From Mangrovibacter yixingensis (lineage in GTDB: Bacteria; Pseudomonadota; Gammaproteobacteria; Enterobacterales; Enterobacteriaceae), in the NCBI RefSeq assembly GCF_020523985.1, contig NZ_JAIVKM010000001.1, forward strand, positions 1,488,001-1,552,000: a stretch of DNA of 64,000 nucleotides, given 5' to 3'. A program made the translations under genes and the position numbers. The notes beneath the pieces are model-generated. The model searched no databases and had not been told where the DNA came from. It worked only from the letters and a program-made list of their open reading frames with translations. Shown here piece by piece: positions 58,248 through 64,000 of the stretch; the stretch's first letter is position 1, and every line of letters starts with the position of its first letter.

Positions 58248-58274
58248 AAGAGCAGTGGTTCACTGCTCTTTTTT
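58248..58274 (+). terminator. fabI rho-independent terminator
   Basis: AAGAGCAGTG / CACTGCTCTT, a 10-bp perfect stem with a 3-nt loop, is followed by TTTTTT. Confidence 0.92.
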
Positions 58275-58556
58275 ATACTTTTTACATTACCCTGGCAGGG
58301 CTGTTTTCCAGTCCGTTAACCTACTTTATATTGCCCGCTACCGAAGCTTATGCGGTTTACTCGCCCTTTAGTAAAGGGCATGCACTGAAGAAAAATGCTT
58401 GTGGAAAGTGTTTGTCCGGCCAGGCGGCTTGAAATCAGGTTACGTCAAGGGGAATAATTACACAGACAAGTGGGAACACAGGCAAACTTCGCTTGCTGCA
58501 TTACCCTTATTCGCGTAAAACTGTCTGCCGCTCTTTAGGCTACCGATACCAATATT
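58275..58556. promoter_or_regulatory. fabI-rnb gap with a 17-bp palindrome
   Basis: No gene is supported; yciW, which lies here in E. coli, is absent. A near-perfect palindrome, GCCCTTTA-G-TAAAGGGC (58363-58379), is a likely operator or small hairpin in the rnb promoter region. Confidence 0.4.
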
Positions 58557-60488
58557 ATGTTTCAGGATAACCCGCTGCTTGCGCAGCTAAAACAGCAACT
58601 TCATTCTCAAACCCCGCGTGCAGAAGGCGTGGTCAAAGCAACCGAAAAAGGATTTGGTTTCCTTGAGGTTGACGCGCAGAAAAGTTATTTCATTCCGCCT
58701 CCGCAAATGAAGAAAGTGATGCATGGTGACCGAATTATCGCGGTCATCCATACAGACAAGGACCGTGAATCGGCTGAACCCGAAGAGCTGGTTGAACCTT
58801 TCCTGACACGTTTTGTGGGACGGGTGCAAAAGAAAGACGACAAACTGTCTATTATCCCGGACCATCCGTTACTCCGTGATGCAATTCCTTGCCGCCCTGC
58901 CCGCCAGGTGAACCATGAGTTCCAACAAGGTGACTGGGCTGTGGCCGAAATGCGCCGCCACCCATTGAAAGGTGACCGCACTTTTTACGCAGAACTCACT
59001 CAATTTATCACCTTTAGCGATGACCATTTCGTTCCGTGGTGGGTAACACTTGCTCGCCATAATCTGGAACGTGAAGCGCCCGATGGTGTTGCAACAGAAC
59101 AGCTTGACGAACATCTCGACCGCGAAGATTTAACACAGTTAGACTTCGTGACCATCGACAGTGCAAGTACCGAAGATATGGATGATGCGCTGTTTGTCCA
59201 GACAACCGAAGGGGATGTGTTGCAACTGACTGTTGCTATCGCAGACCCAACAGCCTGGATTGCAGAAAACAGTAAGCTGGATAAAATTGCCCAGATTCGT
59301 GCATTTACCAACTATCTTCCGGGCTTCAACATTCCGATGTTGCCGCGTGAATTATCTGATGATTTGTGTTCATTACGCCCAAACATGTCTCGCCCAGTTT
59401 TGGCTTGCCGCATGGATATTCTGGCGGATGGCGCAATTGCTAATATCCATTTCTTCGCTGCCACCATAGAATCTAAAGCCAAACTGGCTTATGACAATGT
59501 TTCTGATTACCTCGAGAAACAGGGTGACTGGCAGCCTGACTCCGAAGCAGTGGCACAACAAATCGGTCTGCTGGCTCAAATTTACCAACGCCGCAGTCAA
59601 TGGCGCGAAACTCATGCTCTGGTCTTCAAAGACCGCCCGGATTACCGCTTCGTTCTTGGTGAAAAAGGTGAAGTACTGGATATTGTTGCTGAGCCACGTC
59701 GTATTGCCAACCGTATCGTTGAAGAGTCCATGATTGCAGCCAACCTTTGTGCGGCACAGGTTCTTAAAGAAAAACTGGGCTTTGGGATCTATAACGTCCA
59801 TGCTGGTTTCGACCCATCATCAGTTGAACAACTTGCTACTTTGCTGAAAAACCATGGCATTGAAGCTGATGCCCAGGAATTACTCACTCTGCCTGGCTTC
59901 TGTACTCTGCGTCGTGAACTTGACAGCCAGCCAACCGCTTTCCTGGACAGCCGAACCAGACGTTTCCAATCTTTTGCAGAAATTAGCACAGAACCGGGAG
60001 CCCACTTTGGGTTGGGTTTTGACGCGTATGCAACATGGACATCGCCGATTCGTAAATACGGTGACATGGTAAACCATCGTCTCCTGAAAGCGATTATCAA
60101 AGGTGAATCAGTGGCTCGCCCAGCCGATGAACTGACCGTTCAGATGGCAGAGCGCCGTCGCCTTAACCGTATGGCAGAACGTGATGTCGGTGACTGGTTA
60201 TATGCACGTTTTCTCAATGATAAAGCAGGTACCGATACTCAATTCAATGCTGAAATTATTGATGTATCCCGTGGTGGGATGCGCGTACGCCTGGTCGATA
60301 ATGGTGCAGTTGCCTTCATTCCGGCGCCATTTATTCATGCCGTGCGTGATGAGCTGGTTTGTAGCCAGGAATTGGGAACTGTGCAGATCAAAGGCGAAAC
60401 CTGTTACAAAGTCTCTGATGTAATTCGGGTAATTATTGCCGAAGTTCGTATGGAAACCCGCAACATCATTGCACGTATAGCTGGTTAA
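58557..60488 (+). CDS. rnb: Exoribonuclease II
   Basis: 643 aa, against 644 for E. coli RNase II, a 3'-to-5' processive exonuclease of mRNA decay. Domains: N-terminal cold-shock domains ([26 protein letters not shown]), catalytic RNB domain with the aspartates in [14 protein letters not shown] (about 200-210) and the arginine in [24 protein letters not shown], and a C-terminal S1 domain. Matches the E. coli protein throughout. Followed by two hairpins. Confidence 0.96.
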   Translation: MFQDNPLLAQLKQQLHSQTPRAEGVVKATEKGFGFLEVDAQKSYFIPPPQMKKVMHGDRIIAVIHTDKDRESAEPEELVEPFLTRFVGRVQKKDDKLSIIPDHPLLRDAIPCRPARQVNHEFQQGDWAVAEMRRHPLKGDRTFYAELTQFITFSDDHFVPWWVTLARHNLEREAPDGVATEQLDEHLDREDLTQLDFVTIDSASTEDMDDALFVQTTEGDVLQLTVAIADPTAWIAENSKLDKIAQIRAFTNYLPGFNIPMLPRELSDDLCSLRPNMSRPVLACRMDILADGAIANIHFFAATIESKAKLAYDNVSDYLEKQGDWQPDSEAVAQQIGLLAQIYQRRSQWRETHALVFKDRPDYRFVLGEKGEVLDIVAEPRRIANRIVEESMIAANLCAAQVLKEKLGFGIYNVHAGFDPSSVEQLATLLKNHGIEADAQELLTLPGFCTLRRELDSQPTAFLDSRTRRFQSFAEISTEPGAHFGLGFDAYATWTSPIRKYGDMVNHRLLKAIIKGESVARPADELTVQMAERRRLNRMAERDVGDWLYARFLNDKAGTDTQFNAEIIDVSRGGMRVRLVDNGAVAFIPAPFIHAVRDELVCSQELGTVQIKGETCYKVSDVIRVIIAEVRMETRNIIARIAG

Positions 60489-60564
60489 AATTCTGGATCA
60501 GGTGTGTTTCATGCACTGAGCACAAAAATCCAGTTTCTGGGCGCTACTTTTTATGGCTAACAAT

Positions 60565-60635
60565 AGCAAAGGGGAAACGGTTATCCCCTTTGCTTCCCAG
60601 CATAATCAAAGCCTCCAATTGGAGGCTTTTTTTAT
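60565..60635 (+). terminator. Two tandem hairpins after rnb
   Basis: The first is an 11-bp perfect stem (AGCAAAGGGGA 60565-60575 / TCCCCTTTGCT 60584-60594) with an 8-nt loop. The second is AAAGCCTCC-AATT-GGAGGCTTT (60608-60629) followed by TTTTT and is a standard terminator. The remaining 230 bp to rpfR is AT-rich promoter DNA; a 90-codon ORF crossing both hairpins has no start signal. Confidence 0.85.
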
Positions 60636-60867
60636 CGTTTATCCTCAGAACTTCCTTATCTCAAATACGTTAGTGTATAAGATGGGTTGTGCTGATTATT
60701 TTAAGATAAATCCATGCAAGGATTGTGAGACGTCTCAGATTTGTTCATTCAGCAATGCTCACATCACTTGTAAAAACAATCAGTTTTGTAATTTTCGCCC
60801 TACTATATTAAGGTTGATTAGTTAACCGCACTAATTAATGTGCAACATTGTGGGTTCAGGAGAAACC

Positions 60868-62859
60868 ATGAAAGACGATCTGGAGCAAAACCTCCTTTTT
60901 CGTTATTCAGGTAGCTACAGTCCTTTCTGGCGCTTACCTGCTGACAGCAATGCACTTCAGTTATCCGCAGCTGAGCACGCGGAAACATCACAAGTGGTTG
61001 CCCTTACCCAACAGCAGGCGGATCACATCCGTGAAATGACGGTAATCACTTCCAGCCAGACGATTCTGGTGTCTTTATTTGGTACCGATATAACGTTACA
61101 CCTCGTTGGTCGCAAGCTGTCGCGCCACGAATGGGGAGGTTCAGTTTCCTGCTGGAATGATACTCCCTCAACAACCCGCGATTTAATACATGGTTTGTCT
61201 TTCGCTGAACAAGTTGTAGCCGAAGCGAACTCCGTTATTGTGGTACTGGACAAAAATGGCAACATTCAGCGTTTTAATCGTTTGAGCGAAGAGTACACCG
61301 GCCTCAAAGAACATGAAGTTGTGGGGAAAAATGTTTTTAAACTTTTTATGACCCCAACAGAAGCGGCTGCATCACGCCGTAATGTCAGTGCATTTTTCCA
61401 TAATGGTAATGCTTATGAAGTTGAACGCTGGATAAAAACGCTGAAAGGCCAACGCTTATTTTTGTTTCGTAATAAATTTGTACATAACGGCAGTGGTAAA
61501 AATGAAATTTTCCTTATCTGCTCCGGTACTGATATTACGGAAGAAAGGCGTGCGCAGGAGCGCCTGCGTGTGCTGGCCAACACCGATGCCATTACTGGCT
61601 TACCTAACCGTAACGCGATCAATGACCTGATTGCTGATGCTATTGCGCAGCGAGGGGACACGCAGGTTGGGATTGTCTATCTTGACCTGGATAACTTCAA
61701 GAAAGTGAATGATGCCTATGGGCATATGTTTGGCGACCAGCTACTGCAGGCCGTTTCACTCGCTATTCTGGGTTGTCTGGATGGAGAACAGACCCTTGCA
61801 CGCCTTGGCGGAGACGAATTTATTATTCTGGCGTCCAATACCACTCAGGTGGCTCTGGAGGCCATGTCGTCACGGATTATTTCACGCTTACGCCAGGCCT
61901 TTCGTATCGGGCTCATCGAGGTATACACGGGTTGCTCATTGGGGATTGCCATCGCCCCACAGCATGGTACTGACCGTGAGAGTGTCATCCGTAATGCAGA
62001 CACGGCGATGTATACAGCCAAAGAAAGTGGCCGCGGTAAGTTCTGTGTTTTCTCACCGGAGATGAACCAGCGCGTTTTCGAATATTTGTGGCTTGATACC
62101 AATCTACGCAAGGCGCTTGATAAGCAACAACTGGTTATTCATTATCAGCCAAAAGTTACCTGGCGTGGGGAAGTGAGAAGTGTTGAAGCATTAGTTCGCT
62201 GGAAGTCTCCTGAACGGGGGCTGATAGGACCAACGGATTTTATCAGCTATGCTGAAGAATCTGGGTTGATCGTACCTTTAGGCCGATGGGTCATGCTCGA
62301 TGTCATCCAACAAATAGCCAAATGGCGCAAAAAAGGGATTAACTTGCGCGTTGCGGTAAATATTTCGGCCAGACAACTTTCAGATCAAACTATCTTCAGT
62401 GATTTAAAACAGGCACTGGCTGATCTTAACTTTGAATACTGCCCAGTAGATGTAGAGCTGACAGAGAGCTGCCTGATAGAAAATGAAGAACTGGCACTCT
62501 CAGTGATTCAGCAATTTAGCCGGTTAGGAGCACAAATACACCTGGACGATTTTGGTACGGGTTATTCATCACTGTCGCAACTTGCTCGTTTCCCGATAGA
62601 TGCCATTAAACTTGATCAGAGTTTTGTGAAAGAGGTTTATAAACACCCGGTTTCGCAGTCTTTAGTCCGGGCAATTGTTGCCGTGGCTCAGGCGCTAAAC
62701 CTGCAGGTTATTGCTGAGGGTGTGGAGAGTAAAAAAGAAGACGCCTTTCTGATTAAGAATGGCGTCAATGAAAGGCAAGGTTTTTTATTTGCTAAACCTA
62801 TGCCTGCAGCCTCTTTCGAGCGCTGGTATAAACGTTATCAAGCAAGAACTGGTTTTTAA
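60868..62859 (+). CDS. rpfR: RpfR/PdeR (Gmr): DSF receptor-type PAS-GGDEF-EAL protein
   Basis: 663 aa and collinear with E. coli PdeR (Gmr, YciR; 661 aa). Order: an N-terminal RpfF-interaction region (about 1-95, with [30 protein letters not shown]), PAS (about 110-225, [28 protein letters not shown]), GGDEF with intact ARLGGDEF (314-318), and EAL with E440-A-L, VELTES (529-534) and [11 protein letters not shown] (559-569). In Cronobacter and Burkholderia, RpfR binds cis-2-unsaturated fatty acids through PAS, which raises its c-di-GMP phosphodiesterase activity. The ATG at 60868 follows AGGAG; an in-frame ATG at 60838 is less likely. It is convergent with rpfF and shares its stop tetramer. 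Confidence 0.93.
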   Translation: MKDDLEQNLLFRYSGSYSPFWRLPADSNALQLSAAEHAETSQVVALTQQQADHIREMTVITSSQTILVSLFGTDITLHLVGRKLSRHEWGGSVSCWNDTPSTTRDLIHGLSFAEQVVAEANSVIVVLDKNGNIQRFNRLSEEYTGLKEHEVVGKNVFKLFMTPTEAAASRRNVSAFFHNGNAYEVERWIKTLKGQRLFLFRNKFVHNGSGKNEIFLICSGTDITEERRAQERLRVLANTDAITGLPNRNAINDLIADAIAQRGDTQVGIVYLDLDNFKKVNDAYGHMFGDQLLQAVSLAILGCLDGEQTLARLGGDEFIILASNTTQVALEAMSSRIISRLRQAFRIGLIEVYTGCSLGIAIAPQHGTDRESVIRNADTAMYTAKESGRGKFCVFSPEMNQRVFEYLWLDTNLRKALDKQQLVIHYQPKVTWRGEVRSVEALVRWKSPERGLIGPTDFISYAEESGLIVPLGRWVMLDVIQQIAKWRKKGINLRVAVNISARQLSDQTIFSDLKQALADLNFEYCPVDVELTESCLIENEELALSVIQQFSRLGAQIHLDDFGTGYSSLSQLARFPIDAIKLDQSFVKEVYKHPVSQSLVRAIVAVAQALNLQVIAEGVESKKEDAFLIKNGVNERQGFLFAKPMPAASFERWYKRYQARTGF

Positions 62860-63725
62860 CTTGCCTTGCGGATCGCCGTGGCAACATGGCGATCCTGTAA
62901 CATAACCAGTCTTTCCATATAACTTATATCTCTGCTTTCGAGTGTAAAGGCGCTTTCAACCCAATCCTCAGTGATATCCATTAATTCCGAGCGCGGTAGC
63001 GTCATTACTCTGGCTCGGGCGCGTAACATAGCCCTGATACCATTCAGTTTGGTACGGAAAGTATCTATTAGCGTTCGGGTTGCAATATACCCATTTCCGG
63101 GTTCAAACAGTTGGTCCACCAGACCATGGTTATGGTACCACTCTGCAGTATGAGACTCGCCTTTGTAGATAAGTTCCTCGGCCAGTTTCATACCTGAGCG
63201 CCGAGCTACCAGTGAATAAGCCCCCATACCCGGGAAGAGGTTAAAGGCAATTTCTGGAAAGCCCATGCGAGCATCATGTTGTGCAAGCACAAAATGATGT
63301 GCCAGAGCAGCTTCAAAGCCACCGCCAAGAGCGCTGCCCTCAACCATAGCCATACTGATAGCACCTGTGTCAAAGCCTCGTGCAGCGGCATGTACGCAAT
63401 CAACACAAGCTCTTGCATAAGCACGTAGCGCCTCACGTTTACCGTTGCGGATACAATCAACAAAGAAATTCAGGTCACCGCCTGTATTAAACATTTCGGG
63501 TACCAGTGAGCCTGTTACCCAGAAATCAACGGCCAAACCTAGTTTTTTCACCAGATAACTCAGGTTCATAATCTCCTCAATGAGTTGATGATTAAAACAT
63601 GGGCGGGGCTGAGAGCTTAGCATCATCCAAACAGTGCGCCGTTCCTCTTCGTAATAGCCCACCAGTTGAGTAAAACGATCTGTATCAGTAAAGCGTTCAC
63701 AGCCCGGTTGGTTGTTTAATATCAT
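62856..63725 (-). CDS. rpfF: RpfF: DSF-family signal synthase (crotonase superfamily)
   Basis: A 289-aa enoyl-CoA hydratase/thioesterase of the RpfF type, which makes cis-2-unsaturated fatty acids (BDSF-like) from acyl-ACP. Diagnostic blocks: [69 protein letters not shown] and [20 protein letters not shown]. The two catalytic Glu of RpfF (141 and 161 in Xanthomonas) are present at 138 and 158. The ATG at 63725 has AGGA with a 7-nt spacer; the in-frame ATG at 63731 is too close. E. coli lacks this gene. The adjacent rpfR supplies the receptor. Confidence 0.93.
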   Translation of the reverse strand: MILNNQPGCERFTDTDRFTQLVGYYEEERRTVWMMLSSQPRPCFNHQLIEEIMNLSYLVKKLGLAVDFWVTGSLVPEMFNTGGDLNFFVDCIRNGKREALRAYARACVDCVHAAARGFDTGAISMAMVEGSALGGGFEAALAHHFVLAQHDARMGFPEIAFNLFPGMGAYSLVARRSGMKLAEELIYKGESHTAEWYHNHGLVDQLFEPGNGYIATRTLIDTFRTKLNGIRAMLRARARVMTLPRSELMDITEDWVESAFTLESRDISYMERLVMLQDRHVATAIRKAS

Positions 63726-63763
63726 AGTCATATCCTGCCAAATTCATCATAAAGATAGATCTA

Positions 63764-63916
63764 ATGGGTTTAGATCCCCTTGTTGAACAATGGATTGCCA
63801 CTGTCTGGCTTACTGTTCAGCAACTGAGAGTTTGCGGCAAAATTGACATAGGTTCATTGCCAGATAATATTCCGACGGCTGACTGGTGGGTAAAACAGCA
63901 ATATTATGCAAAATGA
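63764..63916 (+). CDS. Small ORF divergent from rpfF (50 aa)
   Basis: Reads MGLDPLVEQWIATVWLTVQQ, continues with a short Cys-containing stretch, a PDNIPTADWW motif and ends KQQYYAK. It has three to four Trp and no signal peptide or clear membrane helix. A loose AAAGATAG may be its ribosome-binding site. It starts 38 bp from rpfF on the other strand. I do not recognise it; the PDxIPxAxW end recalls small UPF0509-type proteins near gmr in E. coli, but that is a weak impression. It may not be a gene. Confidence 0.35.
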   Translation: MGLDPLVEQWIATVWLTVQQLRVCGKIDIGSLPDNIPTADWWVKQQYYAK

Positions 63917-64000
63917 AGCGGATTATCCGGTCGAAAACCAGTGTGATTAATACCCAAGTGCTTATAGATTCATCTTAACAGACAAAAATTGAATGACAGC

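Noticed and set aside
60553-60825. 90-codon ORF after rnb, with several Cys
   Set aside because: It crosses two terminator-type hairpins and overlaps the rpfR promoter; the sequence is explained by those structures.

Overview
This 64 kb window is chromosomal DNA from a member of the Enterobacterales. Most genes match Escherichia coli K-12 genes in sequence and in order (recalled, not searched). Read left to right, the backbone is ydcJ/ydcI, cybB, ydcF, hrpA, azoR, ydbL-ynbE-ydbH, ldhA, hslJ, ydbJ, nifJ, ttcA, the small RNA fnrS, zntB, mppA, mpaA, ycjG, tpx, tyrR, ycjF-ycjX, pspDCBA/pspF, sapABCDF, fabI, rnb and gmr (rpfR). It is not E. coli itself. It carries rpfF beside rpfR; dbpA, pspE, yciW, ompN/micC and the Rac prophage are missing from their usual sites; and several genes are specific to this lineage. 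I see no insertion sequences, tRNA or rRNA genes, CRISPR arrays or prophage genes.

Region 1 (1-19.4 kb) is the accessory part. It holds the 5' end of a periplasmic amino-acid-binding protein behind a YbdL-like methionine aminotransferase with a divergent LysR regulator, a LysR-carboxylesterase pair, pdxI (pyridoxal reductase), ydcJ/hglS (2-oxoadipate dioxygenase/decarboxylase) with its divergent regulator ydcI, and a YdeP-type molybdoenzyme. A chemoreceptor follows at the position trg has in E. coli, then a PAS-GGDEF-EAL protein, cybB, an alpha/beta hydrolase, ydcF, an MHS-family transporter and a GNAT acetyltransferase.

Region 2 (19.4-36.9 kb) has an O-methyltransferase, hrpA, azoR, the YdbH-YnbE-YdbL envelope lipid-transport operon, fermentation genes (ldhA, nifJ), hslJ, ydbJ, ttcA, the anaerobic small RNA fnrS with an FNR box at about -42, a short proline-rich ORF just past fnrS, and zntB.

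Region 3 (36.9-51.9 kb) has a membrane diguanylate cyclase, an unknown 114-aa protein, a YbdG-type mechanosensitive channel, the murein-peptide recycling group (mppA, mpaA, ycjG), tpx, tyrR, ycjF-ycjX, and the phage-shock operon with its sigma-54 promoter and activator PspF.

Region 4 (51.9-64 kb) has the sapABCDF ABC transporter, fabI, rnb, and a convergent rpfR/rpfF pair, which together form a diffusible-signal-factor (cis-2-unsaturated fatty acid) synthase and receptor. A 50-aa ORF of unknown function reads away from rpfF at the right edge.

The most interesting points are the RpfF/RpfR signalling pair, fnrS with its unexplained downstream small ORF, TTGCGCAA-type repeats before the YdeP-type gene, a + strand terminator beyond ydbJ with no obvious gene of its own, and a TyrR that keeps a degenerate remnant of the sigma-54-contact loop.
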